DNA from: Frigoribacterium sp. PvP032
GTDB taxonomy: Bacteria; Actinomycetota; Actinomycetes; Actinomycetales; Microbacteriaceae
Reading direction: 5' to 3'
Assembly (NCBI RefSeq): GCF_017833035.1
Contig: NZ_JAFIBM010000001.1
Coordinates: forward strand, 1,860,001 to 1,924,000
DNA length: 64,000 bases
The notes under the pieces were generated by a model. That model had not been told where the DNA came from. It made no database searches and saw only the letters and a program-made list of their open reading frames with translations. The stretch's first letter is position 1. The number at the start of each line of letters is the position of its first letter. Positions 18,408 to 26,888 of the stretch are shown here, one piece after another. Made by a program: the position numbers and the translations under genes.

Positions 18408-19169
18408 TCAGGCGGCCGGCTGCGAGCTCGCGGCCAGGGCGGCCGCGCCCATGATGCCCGCGTTGTTGCGCAGGACTGCGGGCACGATCTCGGCACGCAG
18501 GTCGAGCAGGGGGAGGAACTCCTCGTGGTGCTTCGAGACGCCGCCGCCCACGATGATGCGCCGCGGGTAGAGCAGCGCCTCGAGGTGGGAGTAGTACTTC
18601 TGCAGGCGCTTGGCCCAGTGCTTCCAGCTGAGGTCGTCGCGCTCCTTGGCAGCGTACGAGGCCTTCGTCTCGTAGTCCTTGCCGCCGATCTCGAGGTGGC
18701 CGAGCTCGGCGTTGACGATCAGGACGCCGTCGTTGATGAGGGCGGTGCCGATGCCCGTGCCGAGCGTCGTCATGACGACGAGGCCGGGCACGTCCTTCGC
18801 CGCACCGTAGCGGGTCTCGGCGTAGCCGGCCGCGTCGGCGTCGTTCACGAAGTGGATCGACCTGCCGAGGGTGCTCTCGAACAGCTCCTCCGCCTCGAAG
18901 CCGATCCACTTCTTCGAGACGTTCGCCGCCGACAGGGTCTTGCCGTCCATGATGGCGGCCGGGAAGCAGACGCCCACGGGGATCGCGTCGTCGTCGAGGC
19001 CGAGCTCGTCGACGATCTGCTTCACGACCGCGACGATGGCGTCGGGCTCGCCGCCCTCGGGGGTCGGCTTCTTGATGCGGTCGGTGAGGAGCTCGCCCGA
19101 CTCGACGTCGACGATCGCCCCCTTGATGCCGGTGCCGCCGATGTCGATGCCGACTGCCTTCTGTGCCAC
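18408..19169 (-). CDS. ppgK: Polyphosphate glucokinase
   Basis: ROK-family kinase of 253 residues that phosphorylates glucose using polyphosphate (and usually ATP), an actinobacterial speciality. The phosphate-binding motif GIDIGGTGIKGAIVD is at the N-terminus, the second phosphate motif reads TTLGTGIGTAL, and the sugar-binding region includes NDADAAGYAE and ELGHLEIGG. The ROK zinc-finger motif is absent, as usual for PpgK. The start GTG 19169 follows AAGGACG. It lies 28 bp downstream of map, probably in one transcript, and ends at the long palindrome. Confidence 0.95.
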   Translation of the reverse strand: MAQKAVGIDIGGTGIKGAIVDVESGELLTDRIKKPTPEGGEPDAIVAVVKQIVDELGLDDDAIPVGVCFPAAIMDGKTLSAANVSKKWIGFEAEELFESTLGRSIHFVNDADAAGYAETRYGAAKDVPGLVVMTTLGTGIGTALINDGVLIVNAELGHLEIGGKDYETKASYAAKERDDLSWKHWAKRLQKYYSHLEALLYPRRIIVGGGVSKHHEEFLPLLDLRAEIVPAVLRNNAGIMGAAALAASSQPAA

Positions 19170-19197
19170 GGGTCGTCCTTCTTCCTGGTGCTCGTCG

Positions 19198-20061
19198 TCA
19201 ACTGAGGGTGAGGACGTCGGCACCGCGTTCGGTGACGACGAGGGTGTGCTCGAACTGGGCCGTGAGCGACTTGTCACGGGTGGTGACCGTCCAGCCGTCG
19301 GCCCAGATGTCCGCCTCGACGCCGCCGAGGGTGAGCATGGGCTCGATGGTGAAGACCATCCCGGGCACCATGACGTCGTCGAACTGCGGAGCGTCGTAGT
19401 GGGGGATGACGAGGCCGGAGTGGAAGGCACGACCGACGCCGTGGCCGGTGTAGTCGCGCACGACCCCATAGCCGAAGCGTGCGGCGTACGACTGGATCGC
19501 ACGGCCGATCACGTTGACCTCGCGACCGGGGGCCACCGCCTTGATGCCTCGTCGCAGGGCCTCTCGGGTGCGGTCGACCAGGTCGATCGTCTCCTGCGGC
19601 GCGTCGCCCACCAGCAGGGTGCGGTTCAGGTCGCCGTGCACGCCGTCCTTGAACGCCGTGATGTCGATGTTGACCAGGTCGCCCTCGACGAGCACGGTGT
19701 CGTCGGGGATGCCGTGGCAGATGACCTCGTTCACCGAGGTGCAGACCGACTTGGGGAAGCCGCGGTAGCCGAGGGTCGACGCGTAGGCGTCGTGGGCCAC
19801 CAGGAACTCGTGCGCTACCCGGTCCAGCTCGTCGGTCGTCACGCCGGGGCGGACCGCGGCCTCGACGGCGTCGATCGCCTGCGAGGCGATGCGGCCGCTC
19901 GCGCGGATCAGCTCGACCGTGGGGGCGTCGTACACGTCGCCGCCCGTGTAGGGAGCGGGCCCCGCCTTGCCGACGTACTCGGGTCGGGCGATGGAGGAGG
20001 GGACCGGGCGCAGAGGCGAGACCCGGCCAGGGGTCAGTGATCCGTCGAGGTCCCTGGGCAT
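19198..20061 (-). CDS. map: Methionine aminopeptidase, type I
   Basis: Removes N-terminal Met from nascent proteins. Length is 287 residues, with an N-terminal extension of about 40 residues typical of the actinobacterial MapB (type Ic) class. The metal ligands are visible in order: Asp pair in [18 protein letters not shown], His in GHGVGRAFH, Glu in FTIEPM and Glu in AQFEHTLVV; the substrate His is in CHGIPDD. A TAAGCT box on the minus strand (20069-20074) ends 7 nt before the ATG and no Shine-Dalgarno is present, suggesting a leaderless mRNA. Confidence 0.96.
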   Translation of the reverse strand: MPRDLDGSLTPGRVSPLRPVPSSIARPEYVGKAGPAPYTGGDVYDAPTVELIRASGRIASQAIDAVEAAVRPGVTTDELDRVAHEFLVAHDAYASTLGYRGFPKSVCTSVNEVICHGIPDDTVLVEGDLVNIDITAFKDGVHGDLNRTLLVGDAPQETIDLVDRTREALRRGIKAVAPGREVNVIGRAIQSYAARFGYGVVRDYTGHGVGRAFHSGLVIPHYDAPQFDDVMVPGMVFTIEPMLTLGGVEADIWADGWTVTTRDKSLTAQFEHTLVVTERGADVLTLS

Positions 20062-20156
20062 GCCGTCCAGCTTAGGGGGAGGGCGGCTCCGCCGGACGCG
20101 TCGGCGTCGGGGACGTCGCCCGGGACGACGACGCGGCCGAGCGGTAACCTCGGCCC

Positions 20157-20330
20157 ATGACGACAGAGTTCTGGTTCAACACCCGCACGCACGAGGTCGA
20201 GGAGGGCAAGGTCTCGCCCGCCGTGGACCGTGCCGGCCCCTACTCGACCCGCGAGGAGGCGGCGGCCGCGATCCGCACGATCCAGGAGCGCAACGCCCGC
20301 CTCGACGCCGAGGACGCGGCGGACGACTGA
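20157..20330 (+). CDS. Small conserved-looking protein of 57 residues (SPOR-like annotation in relatives)
   Basis: Reads [20 protein letters not shown] onward and ends AEDAADD. It is a short soluble alpha/beta protein with the pattern [20 protein letters not shown]; such tiny proteins in actinobacteria are often labelled SPOR-domain, but that is weak here. Third-position GC bias and a TAACCT box ending 6 nt before the ATG (20145-20150, leaderless layout) support a real gene. Divergent from map and upstream of glnA2. Function unknown. Confidence 0.7.
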   Translation: MTTEFWFNTRTHEVEEGKVSPAVDRAGPYSTREEAAAAIRTIQERNARLDAEDAADD

Positions 20331-20403
20331 CGGATCCGAGACTGCCGTGACCTTTGCCGACGGACGCGTCCACTAGCCTCGACGCAGAGCAGAAAGGCTG
20401 TCG

Positions 20404-21741
20404 ATGGACAAGCAGAGGGACTTCGTCCTCCGGACGATCGAAGAACGCGGCATCAAGTTCATCAGGCTCTGGTTCACGGACGTGATCGGCACCCTGAAGT
20501 CGGTGGCCATCGCCCCGGCCGAGGTCGAGGGCGCGTTCGCCGAGGGCATCGGCTTCGACGGCTCCGCGATCGAGGGCCTCACCAGGTCGTACGAGGCCGA
20601 CGTGCTGGCGCAGCCCGATCCGACCACGTTCCAGATCCTGCCGTGGCGCGGCGAGATCGACCCCACGGCGCGGATGTTCTGCGACATCACGACGCCCGAC
20701 GGGCAGCCGGCCGTCGCCGACCCCCGCAACGTGCTCAAGCGGACGCTGGCCAGGGCCGGTGAGCGCGGGTTCACGTTCTACACGCACCCCGAGGTCGAGT
20801 TCTACCTCCTGAAGGACGCGCAGGGCGGCCCCGACGGCCCCCAGCCGGTCGACTCGGCGGGCTACTTCGACAACGTCCCGGGCGGCACCGCGCACGACTT
20901 CCGCCGCCGCTCCGTGCGCATGCTCGAGGACCTGGGCATCTCCGTCGAGTTCAGCCACCACGAGGCAGGCCCCGGCCAGAACGAGATCGACCTCCGCTAC
21001 GCCGACGCCCTGACGACCGCGGACAACATCATGACGTTCCGCACGGTCATCAAAGAGGTGGCGATCGAACAGGGCGTGTACGCCACGTTCATGCCCAAGC
21101 CCTTCAGCCAGCACCCCGGTTCGGGCATGCACACGCACATGTCGCTGTTCGAGGGCGACGGCAACGCCTTCTACGAGGCGGGGGCCGAGTACCAGCTGTC
21201 GCGCATCGGTCGCCAGTTCATCGCGGGCCTCCTGCGCCACGCTCCCGAGATCACGGCGGTGACGAACCAGTTCGTCAACAGCTACAAGCGCCTCTGGGGC
21301 GGCGACGAGGCCCCCAGCTTCGTCACGTGGGGCCACAACAACCGCTCGGCGCTCGTCCGCGTGCCGCTCTACAAGCCCAACAAGGGCAACTCGAGCCGGG
21401 TCGAGTACCGGGCGATCGACTCGGCGGCGAACCCGTACCTCGCCTTCTCGCTCATGTTGGCCGCTGGCCTCAAGGGCATCGAGGAGGGCTACGAGCTGCC
21501 CGCCGAGGCGGAGGACAACGTGTGGGGCATGAGCGACGCGGAGCGTCGCGCCCTCGGCTACAAGCAGCTGCCGGCGAGCCTCGACCACGCGCTCTCGATC
21601 ATGGAGGACAGCGAGCTGGTGGCCGAGACCCTGGGCGAGCAGGTCTTCAACTACGTGCTGCTCAACAAGCGGCAGGAGTGGAAGTCCTACCGCGCGCAGG
21701 TGACGCCCTTCGAGCTGCGCTCCAACCTCGAGATCCTCTAG
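20404..21741 (+). CDS. glnA2: Glutamine synthetase, GlnA2-type
   Basis: Type I glutamine synthetase of 445 residues, closely following the actinobacterial GlnA2 pattern (MDKQRDFVLRTIEERGIKFI). The active-site metal and substrate segments include EVEFYLL, SHHEAGPGQNEIDLRYADAL, GSGMHTHMSLF and NRSALVRVP. The position of the adenylylated Tyr in GlnA1 is Trp here (EDNVWGMSDAERR), so this enzyme should not be controlled by GlnE although glnE starts 15 bp downstream. In some actinobacteria GlnA2-like enzymes act on other gamma-glutamyl acceptors; which substrate applies here cannot be seen. RBS AAAGG is weak. Confidence 0.92.
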   Translation: MDKQRDFVLRTIEERGIKFIRLWFTDVIGTLKSVAIAPAEVEGAFAEGIGFDGSAIEGLTRSYEADVLAQPDPTTFQILPWRGEIDPTARMFCDITTPDGQPAVADPRNVLKRTLARAGERGFTFYTHPEVEFYLLKDAQGGPDGPQPVDSAGYFDNVPGGTAHDFRRRSVRMLEDLGISVEFSHHEAGPGQNEIDLRYADALTTADNIMTFRTVIKEVAIEQGVYATFMPKPFSQHPGSGMHTHMSLFEGDGNAFYEAGAEYQLSRIGRQFIAGLLRHAPEITAVTNQFVNSYKRLWGGDEAPSFVTWGHNNRSALVRVPLYKPNKGNSSRVEYRAIDSAANPYLAFSLMLAAGLKGIEEGYELPAEAEDNVWGMSDAERRALGYKQLPASLDHALSIMEDSELVAETLGEQVFNYVLLNKRQEWKSYRAQVTPFELRSNLEIL

Positions 21742-21756
21742 CGGGCCGGCACCGTC

Positions 21757-24702
21757 ATGCCCCGAGCCGCGACGGCGCTGTCCGACCTGGCACGGCTCGG
21801 GTTCGCCGAGCTCGGCACCGCGCGCGAGCGACTGGACCGCCTCGTCGAGGCGACCCCGTCGCTCGCGTCGGCGGTCGCCTCCTTCGCCCGAAGTCCCGAT
21901 CCCGACCAGGCCCTCCTCCACCTCGAGCGCCTGCTCGAGCGTGCACCCGAGGGCGTCGTCGACCTGCTCTCGGCCGGGGGAGGGGAGCGGCTGCTGCGCC
22001 TCTTCGGGTCGTCGTCCGGCCTCGCCGAGTTCCTGGTGCGCCGTCCGGCCGAGCTCGACCTGCTCGCCCGCCCGGTGCCCGCTCCCTTCTCGCACGACGT
22101 CTACGTCGACGACCTCGTCTTGCGCGTGGCCGGGCTCGTGGACGAGGAGGCGAGGGTCGCCCTCCGCGTCGGCTACCGCCGTCACCTCGTGCAGATCGCC
22201 AGCTGGGACCTCGACCGCCCCGACCCCGTCGAGGCGCTGCCCGTCGTCGCTGCCGCCCTGGCCGACCTGGCGGGCGCCGCGCTGCACGCCGCCCTCGACG
22301 TGGCCAGGCGCGAGGTCCCGTTCCCCGCGGACGACGTGGCCCGCTCCCGCCTCGCCGTCATCGGGATGGGAAAGGCCGGTGCCCGAGAGCTCAACTACCT
22401 GAGCGACGTCGACGTCGTGTGGGTCGCCGAGGGCGCCGACGGCCTCGAGAACGGGCGGGCCGTCGAGATCGGCACCCGGCTGGCGATGCACACCGTGCGC
22501 GCGATCACCGACCTCGCCCTCGAGCCCGAGCTCTGGGAGGTCGACTCGAACCTGAGGCCGGAGGGCAAGGACGGCGCCCTCGTCCGCACGCTCGAGTCGC
22601 ACGTCGCGTACTACGAGCGGTGGGCGAAGGGGTGGGAGTTCCAGGCGCTCCTCAAGGCGCGACCGCTGGCAGGGGACGCCGACCTGGGCGAGCGGTACGC
22701 CGAGCGCATCGCTCCCTTCGTCTGGTCCGCCGCTCAGCGGGAGGCCTTCGTCGAGTCGGTGCAGGCCATGCGCGAGCGCGTGACGGACCTGCTGCCCGCG
22801 GACGAGGTCGACCGCCAGCTCAAGCTCGGCCCCGGCGGCCTCCGCGACGTCGAGTTCACGATCCAGCTGCTGCAGCTCGTCCACGGCCAGGCCGACGACG
22901 GCGTGCGGCAGCGGTCGACGCTGGAGGCGCTGGCCGCCCTGGCGAGGCGAGGCTACGTCGGCCGCGCCGAGGCCGCGGAGTTCGACCGCGACTACCGGGT
23001 GCTCCGCGTGCTCGAGCACCGCGTCCAGCTGACCGACCTGCGCCGGACGCACCTGATGCCCACCGACGAGAACGCGCTCCGTGTCCTGGCCAGGGCCTCG
23101 GGGCTCAGCTCCTCGGGCACCGGCCTCGTCGAGACCTGGCACGAGGTGAAGCGGCGCGTCCGTACCCTGCACGAGCGTCTCTTCTACCGGCCCCTGCTCT
23201 CGGCGGTCGCCGCGCGCCCCGAGGAGGACCTGGCGCTCAGCACCGACCAGGCCGCCGCCCGGCTCGCCGCGATCGGCTTCGCGGACCCCCGTGGCGCCCT
23301 GGGGCACATCGCTGCGCTGACCGGGGGAGTCTCCCGGCGCGCGAGCATCCAGCGTCACCTGCTGCCTGCGATGCTGCAGTGGTTCGCGGACGGCACCGAC
23401 CCCGACCTCGGGCTGCTCGCCTTCCGCCGGCTCAGCGACGGGCTCGGGGAGTCGTACTGGTTCCTCCGCATGCTGCGGGACTCGTCGGGGGCCGCCCACC
23501 GTCTGACGACCGTGCTGTCGTCGTCGACCTTCGTCGCCGACCTGCTCGACCGCACGCCCGAGGCAGCCGCGTGGTTCGAGTCCGACTCCGAGCTGCAGCC
23601 GCGGACACTGGCGAGCCTCCTCGACGAGACCCGCGCCACCGTGGGTCGACACGAGTCGCGGGAGGCGGCGGCCGGCGTGCTCCGGCAGGCTCGGCGCCGG
23701 GAGATCCTGCGCTTGGCGATCTCGGGGATCCTGGGGCTCGTCACCATCGACCAGCTCGCGCAGGGACTGACCGACGTGACGACGGCAACCATCACCGGCG
23801 CCCTCGCGCTGGCCCGCCGTGACGTGCCCGACGTCGAGATGGTCGTCGTGGCCATGGGCCGCTACGGCGGACGGGAGCTCGGCTTCGGGTCGGATGCCGA
23901 CGTGCTCTTCGTCCACCGCGGGGCCGAGGGCGACGACACGGCCCAGCGCCGCGCGGCCGGCGTGGTCGCCGAGATGGGCCGGCTGACCTCTGACGCCCTC
24001 GTCCCGCTCGACCTCGACACGGGGCTCCGCCCCGAGGGGGGCAACGGGCCGGTCACGAGGTCCCTCGCCTCCTACCGGGCCTACTACGCCCGCTGGTCGC
24101 TCACGTGGGAGGCGCAGTCCTTGCTGCGCGCCCGCGTCGTGGCCGGCGACGTCGGCCTGGGAGCCGAGTTCACCGCGTTGGCCGACGAGGTGCGCTACCC
24201 GGCCTCGCTCTCCGAGCAGGAGGTGCGCGAGGTCAAGCGCATCAAGGCACGCGTCGAGGCGGAACGCCTCCCCAAGGGCGCGGAGCCCTCCCGTCACCTC
24301 AAGCTCGGCCGCGGCTCGCTGAGCGACGTCGAGTGGTTCGTCCAGCTGCTCCAGCTGCAGCACGCGCACGACGTTCCCGGCCTCCGCACCACCTCGACCC
24401 TGGCCGCCCTCGACGCCGCCGAGAAGGCCGGGCTCGTCGACGCCGACGACGCGGTCAAGCTGCACGACGCGTGGCTCATGGCCTCGCGCGCCCGCTCGGC
24501 GGTCGTCCTCTGGACCTCCCGGACGTCGGACGTCCTGCCGACCGACCGTCGCCAGCTCGAGGGTGTCGCACGCCTGATGGAGTACCCGCCGGGGTCCGCG
24601 ACGCGGCTCGAGGAGGACTACCTCGCGGCGACCCGGCGTGCCCGCGCCGTCTTCGAACGCGGCTTCTACGGGCTGGACGAGGGGCCGGAGCCTACTGCCT
24701 GA
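21757..24702 (+). CDS. glnE: Bifunctional glutamine synthetase adenylyltransferase/deadenylase
   Basis: Controls glutamine synthetase by adding or removing AMP on its regulatory Tyr. The 981-residue protein has the expected duplicated plan: an N-terminal nucleotidyltransferase domain (about 205-330, MGKAGARELNYLSDVDVV) followed by its helical DUF294-like domain, then a C-terminal one (about 700-830, MGRYGGRELGFGSDADVLFV) and a terminal helical domain. Both G-x-x-E-L-x-x-x-S-D-x-D active sites are intact. It starts 15 bp after glnA2; its likely target GlnA1, which keeps the Tyr, is 5.4 kb away on the opposite strand. Confidence 0.96.
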   Translation: MPRAATALSDLARLGFAELGTARERLDRLVEATPSLASAVASFARSPDPDQALLHLERLLERAPEGVVDLLSAGGGERLLRLFGSSSGLAEFLVRRPAELDLLARPVPAPFSHDVYVDDLVLRVAGLVDEEARVALRVGYRRHLVQIASWDLDRPDPVEALPVVAAALADLAGAALHAALDVARREVPFPADDVARSRLAVIGMGKAGARELNYLSDVDVVWVAEGADGLENGRAVEIGTRLAMHTVRAITDLALEPELWEVDSNLRPEGKDGALVRTLESHVAYYERWAKGWEFQALLKARPLAGDADLGERYAERIAPFVWSAAQREAFVESVQAMRERVTDLLPADEVDRQLKLGPGGLRDVEFTIQLLQLVHGQADDGVRQRSTLEALAALARRGYVGRAEAAEFDRDYRVLRVLEHRVQLTDLRRTHLMPTDENALRVLARASGLSSSGTGLVETWHEVKRRVRTLHERLFYRPLLSAVAARPEEDLALSTDQAAARLAAIGFADPRGALGHIAALTGGVSRRASIQRHLLPAMLQWFADGTDPDLGLLAFRRLSDGLGESYWFLRMLRDSSGAAHRLTTVLSSSTFVADLLDRTPEAAAWFESDSELQPRTLASLLDETRATVGRHESREAAAGVLRQARRREILRLAISGILGLVTIDQLAQGLTDVTTATITGALALARRDVPDVEMVVVAMGRYGGRELGFGSDADVLFVHRGAEGDDTAQRRAAGVVAEMGRLTSDALVPLDLDTGLRPEGGNGPVTRSLASYRAYYARWSLTWEAQSLLRARVVAGDVGLGAEFTALADEVRYPASLSEQEVREVKRIKARVEAERLPKGAEPSRHLKLGRGSLSDVEWFVQLLQLQHAHDVPGLRTTSTLAALDAAEKAGLVDADDAVKLHDAWLMASRARSAVVLWTSRTSDVLPTDRRQLEGVARLMEYPPGSATRLEEDYLAATRRARAVFERGFYGLDEGPEPTA

Positions 24703-25235
24703 GCTCGCTCCGCTCGACCGATCACCCGGGCGCCGAGTCCGACACGCCCGGGATAGCCTCACCCGGGGGGTGACGCCCGAATTGGTCACGGGTGATTTTC
24801 GCGTACCCCGAAAAGGGGGCGCGTACCCCGGTCGAGATGTCCGTCGCGTTTCGGCCACGTCACGGCCGGATGTGCCTACGATCTCGATTCCCTGCGGTTC
24901 CCTCACGTCGTCGCCCTGGGTCGACGCCGGCGGCCCGGGATGCAACACGGTCGTGAACTGGGATTTCACAGCGGCTCGCCGCGGCCGCCCTGCTGAGCGA
25001 CGTCCGAGCATTCCCTGACGTCCGAGCCGTCGCGACAGGCCGTCCTGCCCTGTCGGCATTTCGTGCGACACCGATGAGGGGACACGTGCGTACCCCGCGG
25101 CATCGAGTCGAGTCCCCGAACGGGTGGCTGGTTGTGAGTCACCTCCGAACCGCCGCAAGATTGCACCGACCCGACAGACCCCCTTTCCTCGATGACGCGG
25201 AATCATCCTTTTCCCATCCCCGTGAGGCGGCCCTC
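24703..25235. promoter_or_regulatory. Long leader/control region of the polysaccharide cluster with repeated motifs
   Basis: A 533-bp stretch without a gene. Seen: three exact copies of GCGTACCCCG at 24801-24810, 24821-24830 and 25088-25097, the first two exactly 20 bp apart (about two helix turns, same DNA face); two copies of GACGTCCGAGC at 24999-25009 and 25017-25027, 18 bp apart. Base composition is less coding-like than in neighbours. These are probably regulator binding sites for the downstream synthase gene; the regulator is unknown. I could not fit a known riboswitch. Confidence 0.55.
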
Positions 25236-26888
25236 GTGTTGACTTTCATCCTCCAGATCCGTTCGATGGCAGGCGGCCACGCCGAGCTGTACCTGTTCGC
25301 GGTCTACTCGGCCTTCATCTGGATCCTGTGGATCATCAAGGTGCTGCTCTCGCGGCGCTACCGCCCGTTCACCGGCGAGTTCTCCGGCACGACGAGCGTC
25401 GTCGTCCCGGTGGTCGACGAGCCCCTCGACCTGTTCCGCGACGTCATCGGCCGCATGGTCGAGCAGCAGCCAGGCGAGATCATCGTCGTCATCAACGGCA
25501 AGCCGAACCCCGAGCTGGCGGCCGTCTGCGACGAGTACGCCCCCCTCGTCCGCTGGGTGCACACCCCCATCCCGGGCAAGCGGAACGCCGTCATGATCGG
25601 CACCGAGCTCAGTCGCGGCGACATCACCGTGCTGGTCGACTCCGACACAGTCTGGACGCCGGGCACGCTCTCCGAGCTCGTTCGTCCGTTCGCCCACGAG
25701 AACGTCGGAGGCGTCACCACGCGTCAGCGCATCCTGGAGCCCGAGCGCAGCTGGATCACGCGCTGGGCCGACTGGCTCGAGAACTCGCGGGCCCTCTACT
25801 CGATGCCGGCGCAGAGCGTCCTGGGCCAGATCGGCTGCCTCCCCGGCCGGACGATCGCGTTCCGTCGCGAGATCCTCGTCCGCGTCATGGACAAGTTCAT
25901 GACCGAGAAGTTCATGGGCGTCTTCCTGGAGGTCAGCGACGACCGGACCCTCACGAACCTCACCTTGAAGGAGGGCTACCGCACGGTGTACCAGCACACG
26001 AGCCTCGTCTACACCGACGCTCCGCTCGAGGTGAAGAAGCTCTTCAAGCAGCAGCTCCGCTGGGCCCGCGGCAGCCAGTACAACACCTTCCGGATGATGC
26101 CCTGGATGCTCGGGCACGCCCCGATGCTCGCGTTCTTCTTCGCGATGGACATCGTCCTTCCCTTCCTGCTGATGGGCGTGATCGGCGGCTGGATCTACCG
26201 GGGGATCACGGGCCAGGGGATCAACCTCTACCGCGGCATCCTCGCGGAGTACGGGGTCTCGACCGGGCTGATCAGCATCGTGGTCCTCATGGTGCTGTCG
26301 TCCGTGCTCAGCATGGCCATCCGACAGATGCGGCACCTCGCCGAGAAGCCGTCCGACTTCCTCCGCCTGCCGGTCTTCATCATCGTGTCCACCTTCTTCC
26401 TCATGCCGATCCGCGTGATCGGGTTCTTCCGGATGGGGCACGCCAGCGGCTGGGGCACCCGAGCCGGGGCCTACGCGGGCGGCGCCGCGGACGACGCGGC
26501 GCAGCAGATGGCGCACGAAGCGACGGGTGACGACTCCCTGCGGGTGCTCGAGCGTGAGTTCGACGACGAGTCCGACCCCGGCGTGGACGCTCTCTTCGAC
26601 TTCGGCGGCTCCTCGAGCCCGGCCGGCCCCACGTCGGACGCGACGACCGTCCGACGCGACGACACCGGCGTGGTGCTGGTCCGCAGCCACCGCGCCGAGA
26701 CCGCTGTCGAGACCGCGCCGTCGCCCCTGGGCGACGCCGTGACGACCTCGTCGGCGACCGCCTTCGCGGCCGCTTCTGCTCCAGTGGCCGCAGCCGCGCC
26801 TCCTCGTCGTCGCCTCAACCCCAAAGCCGGCTTCCCGTACCTGATCGGTGCCGTCATCATCGCCCTGGAGGTCTGGTTCATTGTCTGA
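25236..26888 (+). CDS. Processive family 2 glycosyltransferase (hyaluronan/cellulose-synthase-like)
   Basis: Membrane polysaccharide synthase of about 550 residues. A membrane helix (about 12-37) precedes the GT-A domain: SVVVPVVDEP, DxD Asp135/Asp137 in VLVDSDTVW, the acceptor-site acidic pair in EVSDDRTL (Asp235/236), and the processive motif QQLRW (272-276). Four to five helices follow (about 290-430), then a disordered Asp/Thr/Ala-rich stretch and a last helix at the extreme C-terminus, which is unusual. GTG 25236 after GTGAGG is chosen; ATG 25266 is possible. It overlaps the GH26 gene by 8 bp, and ugd follows, so a uronic-acid-containing polymer is a plausible product, by inference. Confidence 0.87.
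   Translation: MLTFILQIRSMAGGHAELYLFAVYSAFIWILWIIKVLLSRRYRPFTGEFSGTTSVVVPVVDEPLDLFRDVIGRMVEQQPGEIIVVINGKPNPELAAVCDEYAPLVRWVHTPIPGKRNAVMIGTELSRGDITVLVDSDTVWTPGTLSELVRPFAHENVGGVTTRQRILEPERSWITRWADWLENSRALYSMPAQSVLGQIGCLPGRTIAFRREILVRVMDKFMTEKFMGVFLEVSDDRTLTNLTLKEGYRTVYQHTSLVYTDAPLEVKKLFKQQLRWARGSQYNTFRMMPWMLGHAPMLAFFFAMDIVLPFLLMGVIGGWIYRGITGQGINLYRGILAEYGVSTGLISIVVLMVLSSVLSMAIRQMRHLAEKPSDFLRLPVFIIVSTFFLMPIRVIGFFRMGHASGWGTRAGAYAGGAADDAAQQMAHEATGDDSLRVLEREFDDESDPGVDALFDFGGSSSPAGPTSDATTVRRDDTGVVLVRSHRAETAVETAPSPLGDAVTTSSATAFAAASAPVAAAAPPRRRLNPKAGFPYLIGAVIIALEVWFIV

Noticed and set aside
20176-25206. A 1,676-codon open frame on the minus strand antisense to glnA2-glnE
   Set aside because: It mirrors the GC-biased codons of glnA2 and glnE, whose catalytic motifs are unmistakable; the antisense product is a low-complexity Arg/Val/Glu-rich string.
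24703-25235. Possible c-di-GMP or other riboswitch in the polysaccharide leader
   Set aside because: No stretch could be matched to known c-di-GMP, c-di-AMP or other aptamer cores; only short DNA repeats are visible.
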